Shown: piece by piece, positions 17,987 through 25,609 of the stretch
Position numbering within the stretch: the stretch's first letter is position 1
Layout of the letters: the number at the start of each line of letters is the position of its first letter
From: Thermohalobaculum sp039821125
GTDB taxonomy: Bacteria > Pseudomonadota > Alphaproteobacteria > Rhodobacterales > Rhodobacteraceae
DNA length: 64,000 nt
Assembly: GCA_039821125.1 (NCBI GenBank)
Contig: JBCBOR010000008.1
Span: 1 to 64,000 of the forward strand
Direction of reading: 5' to 3'
Notes under the pieces: generated by a model
The model's database searches: none
Told to the model about the DNA's origin: nothing
Seen by the model: the letters and a program-made list of their open reading frames with translations, nothing else
Position numbers and translations under genes: made by a program

Positions 17987-18832
17987 ATGGACATTGTTCG
18001 CACCGTTGCCGATCTGCGCGCCCGTGTCCGGGACTGGCGCGATGCGGGTTTGCGTGTCGCGGTGGTGCCGACCATGGGCGGGCTCCATGACGGGCATCTC
18101 AGCCTCGTGCGCCACGGGTTGACCTTCGCCGACCGGGTCGTCGCGACACTGTTCGTCAACCCGAAGCAATTCGGCGCGGGCGAGGATCTGGACAAGTATC
18201 CCCGTGACGAGACCCGGGATGCCGAGATGCTGGCGGGCGCGGGATGTCATCTCCTTTTCGCGCCGCCGGTGACCGAGATGTACCCGGACGGCTTCTCGAC
18301 CCGTGTGACCGTCGACGGACTGACCGACGTACTCTGCGGCGCGGCCCGGCCCGGCCATTTCGACGGGGTCGCGCAGGTCGTCACCAAGCTGCTCAATCAG
18401 GCGCAGGCCGACATTGCAGTCTTTGGCGAAAAGGACTGGCAGCAACTTCAGGTCGTCACCCGCCTCGCCCGCGATCTCGACATCCCGACCCGGATCGAAC
18501 CGGCGCCGACGATCCGCGAGGCTGACGGTCTCGCCATGTCCTCGCGCAACCGCTATCTCTCGGCGTCAGAGCGGACAACCGCTGCTCATCTGCCGCGTGT
18601 TCTGACCACGGCGATTGCAAGCATGATGAACGGCACCGCGCCCCCGATTGCATGCCAGAACGCCCGCGAAGACCTGTCATCCGCGGGGTTCGGCACGATA
18701 GACTATCTCGAGGTCCGGACCGCCAGAACCCTCAGCCCGGTCGAGACCCTCGACCCCGCCACCCCAAGCCGGATCTTCGTTGCCGCCCATATCGGGCCGA
18801 CCCGGCTGATCGACAATCGGGAGATTGCGTGA
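17987..18832 (+). CDS. panC: Pantothenate synthetase
   Basis: 281-residue ligase that condenses pantoate and beta-alanine with ATP to give pantothenate, on the route to coenzyme A. The family motifs are intact: VPTMGGLHDGHLSLV (HIGH-like site), FVNPKQFGAGEDLDKYPR, FGEKDWQQLQV and SSRNRYLS. No panB is adjacent in the window. The stop overlaps the GTG start of the next gene (GTGA), so the two are probably co-translated. Confidence 0.96.
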   Translation: MDIVRTVADLRARVRDWRDAGLRVAVVPTMGGLHDGHLSLVRHGLTFADRVVATLFVNPKQFGAGEDLDKYPRDETRDAEMLAGAGCHLLFAPPVTEMYPDGFSTRVTVDGLTDVLCGAARPGHFDGVAQVVTKLLNQAQADIAVFGEKDWQQLQVVTRLARDLDIPTRIEPAPTIREADGLAMSSRNRYLSASERTTAAHLPRVLTTAIASMMNGTAPPIACQNAREDLSSAGFGTIDYLEVRTARTLSPVETLDPATPSRIFVAAHIGPTRLIDNREIA

Positions 18833-19275
18833 AACTTCTGAAATATCTCGACTATCCGCCGATCTGGCTCATCGCCTTCATGGCGCTCGCCTGGGGCATT
18901 TCGGAGTTCCACGCCCCGTTTGGCTCGGCGTTCCTGATGACCGGCGCAGGGATCATCTTCCTCGGGGTCGCTCTGGCGATCTGGGCAGCCGTCTCCTTCC
19001 TGATGGCGCGCACAACCATCATCCCGCACCGCCCACCCTCGGCTCTGGTCGATACAGGCCCGTTCGAGCGCATGCGCAACCCGATCTATCTCGCGGACCT
19101 GATGATCCTTATCGGCTGGAGTCTCGCGATCGGCGCCCCCGCCGCGCTCGTGCTTGTTCCCATTTTCTGGTGGGTCCTGCTGAAACGGTTCGTTCTGCCC
19201 GAGGAGGCCCGGCTCGAGCAGCATCTGGGACAGCCCTATCTCGACTACAAATCCCGCGTTCGCCGTTGGATCTGA
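18829..19275 (+). CDS. Membrane isoprenylcysteine carboxyl methyltransferase-like protein
   Basis: 148-residue polytopic membrane protein with about four hydrophobic helices and the C-terminal PEMT/ICMT signature: VDTGPFERMRNPIYLADL followed by EEARLEQHLGQPYLDYKSRVRRWI. In this family the C-terminal part binds SAM and the membrane part binds a lipid-like substrate. The start is a GTG at 18829 overlapping the panC stop, which fits the spacing and gives MKLLKYLDYPPIW. Substrate unknown. Confidence 0.85.
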   Translation: MKLLKYLDYPPIWLIAFMALAWGISEFHAPFGSAFLMTGAGIIFLGVALAIWAAVSFLMARTTIIPHRPPSALVDTGPFERMRNPIYLADLMILIGWSLAIGAPAALVLVPIFWWVLLKRFVLPEEARLEQHLGQPYLDYKSRVRRWI

Positions 19276-19297
19276 TGCGTCGGTCCAGGTGCCCGCG

Positions 19298-19360
19298 CCC
19301 CGGCCCAGCCCGCAGGGCGACGGGCCGGGGGTCTGTCATGTGGCGCCCAACGGGCGCCAC
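19298..19360 (+). other. Two strong adjacent hairpins in the gap before the Nudix gene
   Basis: Hairpin 1 pairs CCCCGGCCC (19298-19306) with GGGCCGGGG (19322-19330), and inside its loop GCCC pairs with GGGC. Hairpin 2 is a perfect 9-bp stem, GTGGCGCCC (19340-19348) with GGGCGCCAC (19352-19360), and loop AAC. No U-run follows, so simple intrinsic termination is not obvious. The structure occupies most of the 156-bp gap and could be a transcript end, an mRNA leader or a small RNA. Confidence 0.5.
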
Positions 19361-19431
19361 GCAATCAGGTTCAGCAGCGGCCATCACGGGCAAGGGTTGC
19401 GGTGCGTCCTGCAAAAGTGCAATCACCGGCC

Positions 19432-20055
19432 ATGTTTCTCACAGTTGACGACGTTCGCGCAGCAATTGCCGTCCCGGCGGCAGATCTGAGATCCGATTTC
19501 GATCTGAATCCGGACGTCCGGGCGGTTGAACTTGGCGTGCACAAACAACGGCGCGCCGCGGTCCTCTGCGGCCTTCGCCCGGTTGACGGGCACCTGCATG
19601 TCGTCCTGACCCATCGCGCTCAGCATCTCAAACAGCATGCCGGGCAAGTCGCCTTTCCCGGCGGCAAGATCGACGCCGAGGACCGCGATGCCACGGATGC
19701 TGCCCTGCGAGAAGCGGAGGAGGAGGTCGGCCTGCCGCGCACCGATGTCGAGGTGATCGGCACCCTTGACGACTACCTCACATCGACCGGATATCGCGTC
19801 ACACCGGTGATCGGCCTTGTCCCCGGCGCGTGGCAGCCTCTGCCCGATCCGAATGAGGTCGACCGGGTGTTCGAGCCGCCGCTCAGCTTCCTGATGAACC
19901 CGGCCAATCACGAACGCCATCATCGCGAATGGCAGGGCCGTCGGCGGTACTTCTACGCCATGCCGTGGGAGGGTCACTACATCTGGGGCGCCACTGCGGG
20001 CATGCTCAAGCATCTCTCCGATCGTATCGCCGCGACACGCGCCGGTGCGGCATGA
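19432..20055 (+). CDS. Nudix hydrolase, CoA pyrophosphatase-like
   Basis: 207-residue Nudix protein. The Nudix box runs from GGKIDAEDRDATDAALREAE into EEVGL, preceded by HAGQVAFP. That AGQVAFPGGK arrangement is typical of the CoA/acyl-CoA diphosphatase (NudL-like) branch, which cleaves CoA to phosphopantetheine and 3',5'-ADP. The ATG at 19432 starts MFLTVDDVRAAI. Its stop overlaps the cca start (ATGA), so both genes form an operon. Confidence 0.9.
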   Translation: MFLTVDDVRAAIAVPAADLRSDFDLNPDVRAVELGVHKQRRAAVLCGLRPVDGHLHVVLTHRAQHLKQHAGQVAFPGGKIDAEDRDATDAALREAEEEVGLPRTDVEVIGTLDDYLTSTGYRVTPVIGLVPGAWQPLPDPNEVDRVFEPPLSFLMNPANHERHHREWQGRRRYFYAMPWEGHYIWGATAGMLKHLSDRIAATRAGAA

Positions 20056-21203
20056 CACGGCTCGAAGAGGAATGGGTCACCTCGCCCGCTGCAACAGCGG
20101 TGTTCGATGCATTGGGGGAGGCGTACTTTGTCGGCGGCTGCGTCCGGAACGCTCTTCTTGGTGTACCCGTCTCAGACCTCGATATCGCCACACCGCTGCT
20201 GCCCGAGGAGGTTGTCGAACGCCTGACAGCCGCGGGTGTCCGTACCGTTCCAACGGGCATCGCCCATGGTACCGTGACCGCAGTGGTCGAGGGCACGCCG
20301 GTTGAGATCACCACCTTCCGCGCCGATGTCACCACCGATGGCCGCCGCGCCACGGTGGCCTTCACCACGGTTATGGCGACCGATGCGGCCCGGCGTGATT
20401 TCACCATCAACGCCCTCTACGCGGATCGTTTCGGCACTGTGATCGACCCGTTGGGTGGGCAGGCAGACATCCCCGAGCGGCGGATCCGCTTCATCGGTGA
20501 GGCAGCAGACCGGATCCGTGAAGACTATCTGCGGATCCTGAGGTTCTTCCGGTTCCACGCCTGGTATGGTGCAGATGGCATCGATCCCGACGGGCTTGCA
20601 GCCTGTGCCGCATTGGCCGATGGCGTTGAAACACTGGCACGCGAGCGCGTGGGGTGGGAGATCCGCAAGCTCCTCTCGGCACCGGATCCAGCACCTGCCG
20701 TGGCATCGCTCTCGGCCTCGGGCATTCTGGCACGGGTCCTGCCCGGTGCTGATCCCAATGCGCTTGCACCACTTGTCCAGACCGAGGGGGCAGTGCCCGT
20801 GGTTCCGGACTGGCGTGTCCGGCTGATCGCGCTCGGCGGCGACGATCCATCTCAACGTTTGCGGCTGTCCCGTGCCGAAACCAGCTTTGTCACGTCCGTC
20901 AAAGCCGCTCTGGCTTCGGACGGCACTGTTGCGGAGATCGCTTATCATCATGGCCCCGACGCCGCACGGGCTGCAGCACTGATCCGCGCCGCGACACTGG
21001 GGGAGATGCCGCCCGCGACGCTCAGCATCGATGCCGGGCGCGGGGCACAAGCGAAGTTCCCGCTGGCGGCCCGCGATCTCATTGCCGCGGGGCTCCTCCC
21101 CGGTCCAGAACTTGGCGAGGCGCTCGCCCGGGCCGAGGCCGCATGGATTGCATCGGATTTTTCTCTGGACAAGGCGGCGCTGGTCGCGGAGGCTCTTAAT
21201 TAG
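20052..21203 (+). CDS. CCA tRNA nucleotidyltransferase / PcnB family
   Basis: 383-residue class II nucleotidyltransferase that adds or repairs the 3' CCA of tRNAs. The catalytic motif is FVGGCVRNALLGVPVSDLDIAT (seen as two motifs, GG and DLD), followed by RRDFTINALY and RIREDYLRILRFFRFHA. There is no HD phosphohydrolase domain. This is the bacterial type common in alphaproteobacteria. Its stop codon (21201-21203) is part of a 23-bp palindrome that precedes the next gene. Confidence 0.94.
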   Translation: MTRLEEEWVTSPAATAVFDALGEAYFVGGCVRNALLGVPVSDLDIATPLLPEEVVERLTAAGVRTVPTGIAHGTVTAVVEGTPVEITTFRADVTTDGRRATVAFTTVMATDAARRDFTINALYADRFGTVIDPLGGQADIPERRIRFIGEAADRIREDYLRILRFFRFHAWYGADGIDPDGLAACAALADGVETLARERVGWEIRKLLSAPDPAPAVASLSASGILARVLPGADPNALAPLVQTEGAVPVVPDWRVRLIALGGDDPSQRLRLSRAETSFVTSVKAALASDGTVAEIAYHHGPDAARAAALIRAATLGEMPPATLSIDAGRGAQAKFPLAARDLIAAGLLPGPELGEALARAEAAWIASDFSLDKAALVAEALN

Positions 21204-21222
21204 GTCACTATAACTGACCTAA
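21200..21222. promoter_or_regulatory. Perfect inverted repeat abutting the LysE-family start codon
   Basis: Arms TTAGGTCA (21200-21207) and TGACCTAA (21215-21222) flank the 7-bp centre CTATAAC. The right arm touches the ATG at 21223 and the left arm includes the cca stop codon. The A/T-rich, symmetric form suggests an operator for a dimeric regulator, or an mRNA hairpin over the start codon; it has no U-run typical of a terminator. Confidence 0.6.
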
Positions 21223-21849
21223 ATGGATGCCATCATGGATTTTGATACTCTTGCAGCGCTCGCGGCCATCGCGGTCTCGATGACCTGGACGCCCGGTCCC
21301 AACAATACAATGCTCACCGCATCTGGTGCGAATTTTGGCTGGCGCCGGACATTGCCGCACGCAATGGGGGTATCGGTCGGGTTTCCGGTCATGCTGATCG
21401 CGGTCAGCCTCGGTCTTGGCGGCCTCTTCGCGGCAGAGCCACGGATCGCCACCGCCCTCACCTGGATCGGCTTCGCGGCGATGCTGTACTTCTCATGGAA
21501 AATTGCCACCGCGGACGCCAGCCGGGCCGAGAGCCGGTCCCGTCCGCTGACCTTCACCGAGGCAAGCGCGTTCCAGTGGATCAATCCCAAGGCCTGGACC
21601 TTCGCCATCTGGGTATCCGCAACCTATGCAGCGGGAACGGCGGCCCTGAGCAACATACTCGTCGCCGCAATCGTGTTTCTGGTCTCGGGCCTTGGATCGT
21701 CCCAGACATGGACCCTGTTCGGCACGGTGATCGGCCACCTGCTCGGCACAGGCTGGAAACTGCGCGCGTTCAACATCGCCATGGCGGTTCTTCTCGCGGT
21801 CTCGGCGGTCTGGCTGACCTTCGGATTTGGAACCGCGACCGAGAACTGA
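21223..21849 (+). CDS. LysE family translocator (amino-acid exporter)
   Basis: 208-residue inner-membrane exporter of the LysE/RhtB family with about six hydrophobic segments. The signature TWTPGPNNTML follows the first helix, and FQWINPKAWTFAI marks the fourth-helix region. Family members expel amino acids or related solutes by proton antiport; the substrate here is unknown. The ATG at 21223 adjoins a palindrome and lacks a clear ribosome-binding site; an ATG at 21235 (MDFDTLAALAA) matches typical family N-termini and may be the real start. Confidence 0.88.
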   Translation: MDAIMDFDTLAALAAIAVSMTWTPGPNNTMLTASGANFGWRRTLPHAMGVSVGFPVMLIAVSLGLGGLFAAEPRIATALTWIGFAAMLYFSWKIATADASRAESRSRPLTFTEASAFQWINPKAWTFAIWVSATYAAGTAALSNILVAAIVFLVSGLGSSQTWTLFGTVIGHLLGTGWKLRAFNIAMAVLLAVSAVWLTFGFGTATEN

Positions 21850-22815
21850 TCACGGCCTGGGCAGCGCGATATCGGCGACCGATGCATTGTGATCCGACCC
21901 CGCCGTGCCAAGCTTGCGGATATCGGCAGCTCCACCAGGGACCAGAATATGGTCGATGGCCAACGGCAGTTGCAGTTCGGAGACCCGGAAGGTGAACCTC
22001 AGCCCGCCGATCGGTTGTGTCCCGGTCGTCTCAGCAATCCGGCGCACCGATTGGGTCCATGCCGCAGCATTGAAATCGCCTGCCACGACGAAAGGCCCGT
22101 CCAGCGACGCAAGATCGTCGAGCATCAGATTGACCTGATGCTTTTGCCCGAACGGCCACGGCCAGTGCAAATGGGTTGAGATCAGCGTGACTTCATCATC
22201 GCCAAACAGAACGCGCGCCCCAACCCAGCCACTGTGCGCCTTGCACTTTGGCGGGTCCAGAAAGGCGTCTTTCGACAGGATCGCCACCGACATGACGAGC
22301 GAGGACTGGCAAACGATCTGCGACGGATAATCATCGCGCAGAACATCGAGCGCGCCGGCGTTGTGCATCGAGATTTCCTGTAGCGCGATGACGTCCGGTT
22401 GCTCCTCGGCGACCATCTGTTTCAGCGCATCGAAATCAGTGTTCGTCCAACGCAGGTTCAGTTGCAACACCCGCGCCGTCTCGCCGCTTGGCGTCTCGGC
22501 GACGGGCAGGATCTCCGGCATATCCGCGAGCCCGAAAGCACAACAGACAAGTCCGGTGATCGCCACTCGCCGGTCCGAAAGAAAGCAAAGACCGGAGGCC
22601 AACACCGTGCCAGCGATCAGGATGTGGCGGAACTGCGCGACGCTGTTCGCAGGCTCCGACCATGCTCCGAGAAGGCTGAAGAGGATCGCCGCGGCACCCA
22701 GGAAAACCGCAACATACAGGCCGAACCGGACCGCGCGCCCCAGCAGTCGCGGCACGCGCCGCGACCCGCCTTTCTCAGACGGGCCGGTGGTCAAGGACAT
22801 GTCAGTATGGATCAT
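21850..22815 (-). CDS. Endonuclease/exonuclease/phosphatase family membrane protein
   Basis: 321-residue protein with about three N-terminal transmembrane helices (residues 25-105) and a C-terminal EEP domain. Catalytic motifs are intact: VLQLNLRW, IALQEIS with the metal-binding Glu, TLISTHLHWPW, VVAGDFNAA and TAGSDHNASV. It probably acts on phosphodiesters outside or at the membrane face; the substrate is not predictable. The gene is convergent with LysE, with the two stop codons directly adjacent. Confidence 0.88.
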   Translation of the reverse strand: MIHTDMSLTTGPSEKGGSRRVPRLLGRAVRFGLYVAVFLGAAAILFSLLGAWSEPANSVAQFRHILIAGTVLASGLCFLSDRRVAITGLVCCAFGLADMPEILPVAETPSGETARVLQLNLRWTNTDFDALKQMVAEEQPDVIALQEISMHNAGALDVLRDDYPSQIVCQSSLVMSVAILSKDAFLDPPKCKAHSGWVGARVLFGDDEVTLISTHLHWPWPFGQKHQVNLMLDDLASLDGPFVVAGDFNAAAWTQSVRRIAETTGTQPIGGLRFTFRVSELQLPLAIDHILVPGGAADIRKLGTAGSDHNASVADIALPRP

Positions 22816-22858
22816 GGCAACCCTTGGTCAGCGTTGCCATGTCATAGCCGATTTCACC

Positions 22859-22897
22859 CTGCACATGCCGCTCAAAGACCGCGGCTTTTTTGTGCAG
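22859..22897 (-). terminator. Hairpin downstream of rplS, possible terminator
   Basis: Nested inverted repeat: CTGCACA (22859-22865) pairs with TGTGCAG (22891-22897) and GCCGC with GCGGC inside it. It begins 24 bp beyond the rplS stop on the minus strand, so it could end the rpsP-rplS operon. The U-run on the rplS transcript is short, so termination is only suggested. Confidence 0.4.
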
Positions 22898-22920
22898 GCG
22901 CGTCGCTGCGCCGGACCGGA

Positions 22921-23316
22921 TCAATCCGCTGCGGCGTCGCCACCCGTCGATTTCGGCTTGTAGTTGGTCTTCTCGACGATCCGGGCCGATTTACCCCGGC
23001 GCGAGCGCAGGTAGTAGAGCTTGGCACGGCGCACCTTACCGCGGCGGACCACGGTGATCGCGTCGATGTTTGGCGAGTGGAGCGGGAAGACACGCTCGAC
23101 ACCTTCGCCGAAGGAGATCTTGCGGACGGTGAAGCTGGCGCCCAGATTGTCGCCGCCCTTGCGCGAGATGCAGACACCCTCGTAGTTCTGGACACGGGTC
23201 CGCGTGCCCTCGGTCACCTTGAAGCCGACACGGATCGTGTCGCCCGGGGCAAAGTCCGGAATGTCCTTGCCCAGTTCCTTGACGTGCTCGGCTTCGAGCT
23301 GTTCCAACAGGTTCAT
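22921..23316 (-). CDS. rplS: 50S ribosomal protein L19
   Basis: 131-residue ribosomal protein at the 30S-50S interface. Recognised by PGDTIRVGFKVTEGTRTRVQ in parts, GVCISRKGGD, TVRKISFGEGVERVFPLHSP and KLYYLRSRRGKSARI. The C-terminal KSTGGDAAAD tail is a variable extension. It is the last gene of the rpsP-rimM-trmD-rplS operon, with 4 bp between it and trmD. The start is an ATG at 23316. Confidence 0.98.
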   Translation of the reverse strand: MNLLEQLEAEHVKELGKDIPDFAPGDTIRVGFKVTEGTRTRVQNYEGVCISRKGGDNLGASFTVRKISFGEGVERVFPLHSPNIDAITVVRRGKVRRAKLYYLRSRRGKSARIVEKTNYKPKSTGGDAAAD

Positions 23317-23320
23317 CGTC

Positions 23321-24199
23321 TCAGTCCTTCTCATGCCCGCCTTTGCCGGCGATGGTTTGCGCGTCCGATTGCTCTGCCACCTCTTCCGGGTCCGTGATGG
23401 GGCTCTGCCCATAGGCCCGCCAGAGATCTGGACGTCTTTCCCGTGTTAAGCGTTCGCTCTGATCCCGCCGCCATTCGGCGATCCTGGCGTGGTGGCCGGA
23501 GAGAAGCACCTCCGGAACCGCGCGCCCCTGCCAGAGCGAGGGCTTGGTAAACTGCGGGTGCTCGAGCAGCCCCCGCGAGAAACTCTCATCCTCCGTGCTC
23601 GCGGCATTGCCCAGAACGCCGGGGCGCAGCCGGATCACCGCATCGAGCAAGACCTGCGCGGCCACCTCGCCGCCGGTCAGCACGTAGTCACCGATCGAGA
23701 TTTCCTCGACCTCATACGCGTCCAGCACCCGCTGGTCCACGCCTTCATACCTGCCGCAGAGCAAGACGGCGCCGTCGGCCTTGGCCAATTGCTCCGCTTT
23801 GCTCTGCGTCAGAGGTCGCCCGCGCGGCGAGAGATAGATCACCGGCGTGCGCGTGCGATCCCCTACACCGGAGCGCAGGGCAAAGTCCAGTGCCTTTCCA
23901 AGCACATCCGGCTTCATGATCAGGCCCGCTCCGCCGCCCGCAGGCGCGTCGTCCACCGTGCGGTGCTTGTCGGTCGCGAACCGTCTGATGTCGATGGCCT
24001 CGCACGACCAGAGCCCGTCTTTCAGCGCCTTGCCGATCAGCCCCTCCCCCAGCGTGCCGGGGAACGCTCCGGGAAATAAGGTCAAAATCTTAGCTTTGTA
24101 TGAACCGGGCGCGATGCGGTCCTTCATCAGAGGCCGAGGCTGCGCCGAGACCTGCGGCTGGAACATGCCCGCCGAGCGCGGTTTGCGGGGTTCCGTCAT
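23321..24199 (-). CDS. trmD: tRNA (guanine-37-N1)-methyltransferase
   Basis: 292-residue SPOUT-class enzyme that methylates G37 next to the anticodon and prevents +1 frameshifting. Motifs: KILTLFPGAFPGTLGE, DDAPAGGGAGLIMKPDV, VIYLSPRGRPLTQ, LLCGRYEGVDQRV and the trefoil-knot segment GDYVLTGGEVAA. About 35 extra residues at the N-terminus and a tail of about 25 at the C-terminus exceed the core, as often in this clade. The start overlaps the stop of the preceding small gene (ATGA). Confidence 0.96.
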   Translation of the reverse strand: MTEPRKPRSAGMFQPQVSAQPRPLMKDRIAPGSYKAKILTLFPGAFPGTLGEGLIGKALKDGLWSCEAIDIRRFATDKHRTVDDAPAGGGAGLIMKPDVLGKALDFALRSGVGDRTRTPVIYLSPRGRPLTQSKAEQLAKADGAVLLCGRYEGVDQRVLDAYEVEEISIGDYVLTGGEVAAQVLLDAVIRLRPGVLGNAASTEDESFSRGLLEHPQFTKPSLWQGRAVPEVLLSGHHARIAEWRRDQSERLTRERRPDLWRAYGQSPITDPEEVAEQSDAQTIAGKGGHEKD

Positions 24200-24507
24200 T
24201 CGTCCCCCGCCATGAAGTCAGCCTTGTGCGAGAAAATCAGCCGCGCGGCGTCGGCGCTAAAACGACGCGGCGTTCTCGGCAGGCCGATATAGTCGGTCGC
24301 AATTTCATGAAGAAAATCAGAGACATCAGCCACCGACGCTTCTTCGTGCATCATCATAACATAGACACGATTGGCATAGCCGATGTACTCATCCGCCGGA
24401 CAGTCCTCACCCAGTCCAATGGGATCCCAATGCTCCATCAAGATCTGGTTGACGATGCTCCGGTTGGCACGTGCACGCGCCTTGTCCTGTCCGTGCGGCC
24501 TAGTCAT
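24196..24507 (-). CDS. Conserved small protein inserted between rimM and trmD
   Basis: 103-residue soluble protein I do not recognise. It has an arginine-rich N-terminus, a central NQILMEHWDPIG ... DEYIGYANRVYVMM segment and a mixed-charge C-terminus. The WDPIG(L/I) and DEY(I/D)xYA pattern recalls small DUF1871-like helical proteins, but this is uncertain. It overlaps rimM by 8 bases and trmD by 4, so it is certainly translated with the ribosome-biogenesis genes. The start is the ATG at 24507. Confidence 0.7.
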   Translation of the reverse strand: MTRPHGQDKARARANRSIVNQILMEHWDPIGLGEDCPADEYIGYANRVYVMMMHEEASVADVSDFLHEIATDYIGLPRTPRRFSADAARLIFSHKADFMAGDE

Positions 24508-25027
24508 CACCGCCCTCCTCGACGCTCGGTTCGACCTCGGAAAGATCAGCAACCAAGCGTTTGGCAGAAAGGTCCACAGTCGGGACGGCAGCACGGGTGA
24601 AGGGGATCAGAAGCTCTGTTTTCCCAATCACCTCAATGACGTCGCCCGCGCCAAAATCATGGATGGCGCGGATGCGGCCCAGCGTTTCTCCGCCGGTGTC
24701 CACCACGTCCATCCCGATCAGGTCGGCGTGGTAGAACTCGTCATCGGGCAGCGCGGGCAGGCGGTCCCGCGGCGCATAGAGGCGGGTGCCCTTCAGCGCC
24801 TCGGCTTCCTCCCGCGTTGCAACGCCGGTCAGACGCGCGGCAAAGCCGCCCTTGACGGAGCGCGTGATCCGCACCCCGAACGACCGCCCGTCTTCGGAGG
24901 CCAAATCACCATAAGTTCCAATGGCTTCGGGGTCGGCACAGAACGACTTGACACGCGCCTCGCCGCGCACACCAAAGGCCCCGGCAATGGCGCCGACGCA
25001 AACCATATCCTCCGGAGCCTTGGCCAT
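24500..25027 (-). CDS. rimM: 16S rRNA processing/ribosome maturation factor
   Basis: 175-residue protein that binds S19 and assists maturation of the 30S head. Motifs: VGAIAGAFGVRGEARVKSF at the N-terminus, LKGTRLYAPRDRLPALPDDEFYHADLIGM at the domain junction (seen as separate motifs) and the PRC-barrel part TLGRIRAIHDFGAGDVIEV ... LLIPF. The ATG at 25027 follows a long purine-rich ribosome-binding region (GGAGGAAC). A conserved hairpin element lies just upstream, at 25043-25121. Confidence 0.96.
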   Translation of the reverse strand: MAKAPEDMVCVGAIAGAFGVRGEARVKSFCADPEAIGTYGDLASEDGRSFGVRITRSVKGGFAARLTGVATREEAEALKGTRLYAPRDRLPALPDDEFYHADLIGMDVVDTGGETLGRIRAIHDFGAGDVIEVIGKTELLIPFTRAAVPTVDLSAKRLVADLSEVEPSVEEGGDD

Positions 25028-25042
25028 GTTCCTCCCCCTCCC

Positions 25043-25121
25043 CCGTCCACGTCCGGCGGCCGAGCGGCGCGCCGGGGTGGGCGGGTGGGCGGTGCGCCGG
25101 GAGGGCGCGGGACGTGGACGG
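25043..25121 (-). repeat. Dispersed intercistronic hairpin with C-rich core, copy 1 (rpsP-rimM gap)
   Basis: On the transcribed strand the stem arms CCGTCCACGTCC (25121-25110) and GGACGTGGACGG (25054-25043) pair perfectly over 12 bp around a 55-base core. The core contains CCCACCCGCCCACCCC and GGCGCG, shared with the copy at 50453-50536. The strand given contains GGGGTGGGCGGGTGGG, a four-tract G-quadruplex motif with one-base loops. The stem ends directly before the purine-rich ribosome-binding region of rimM. Confidence 0.75.
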
Positions 25122-25129
25122 AAAATCCG

Positions 25130-25570
25130 TTAGGATTCAGCCTTTTCTTCAGTGGCTTCCTCGGCAGGAGCCTCCTCGGCGGCGGCCTCTTCAGCCGGGG
25201 CCTCGTCCGCTGCTTTTGCGGCTTCCTCGGCATCAGCGATCTTCTGCGCCTTTTCCTCGGCGCGCTGCTTGGCCTTGTCGCCCGGCTCGGCCTTCTGGGG
25301 GTTGTTGCGCTCGGATTTCTCTTTCACACCAGCGGCTTCCAGCATCCGCGCGATCCGGTCGGTCGGCTGAGCGCCCTTCTCCAGCCAGTGCTGAACGCGC
25401 TCCATGTTCATCTTGACGCGTTCCTCAGAGTCCTTTGGAAGCAAGGGGTTATAGGTCCCAAGCCGCTCGATGTAGCGCCCGTCGCGGGGCATCCGGCTGT
25501 CCGCTGCAACGATGCGGTAGAAGGGTCGCTTTTTCGACCCGCCGCGGGCCAGTCTGATCTTCATTGCCAT
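25130..25570 (-). CDS. rpsP: 30S ribosomal protein S16
   Basis: 146-residue ribosomal protein. The conserved core MKIRLARGGSKKRPFYRIVA ... DGRYIERLGTYNPLLP fills the first 80 residues; the remainder is a long Lys then Ala/Glu-rich tail (AEEKAQKIADAEEAAKAAD and beyond) typical of Rhodobacteraceae S16. The start is the ATG at 25570 (MAMKIRL), with a second possible ATG two codons on. It is followed at 103 bp by rimM, the gap being filled by a conserved hairpin. Confidence 0.98.
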   Translation of the reverse strand: MAMKIRLARGGSKKRPFYRIVAADSRMPRDGRYIERLGTYNPLLPKDSEERVKMNMERVQHWLEKGAQPTDRIARMLEAAGVKEKSERNNPQKAEPGDKAKQRAEEKAQKIADAEEAAKAADEAPAEEAAAEEAPAEEATEEKAES

Positions 25571-25609
25571 TGTTTTTCTCCTTCGATGGCGTGACCGGGA
25601 CAGGCCCGG

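Noticed and set aside
19276..19431. SRP RNA, tmRNA or cobalamin riboswitch
   Set aside because: Hairpins are strong, but the conserved boxes of these RNAs are not recognisable.
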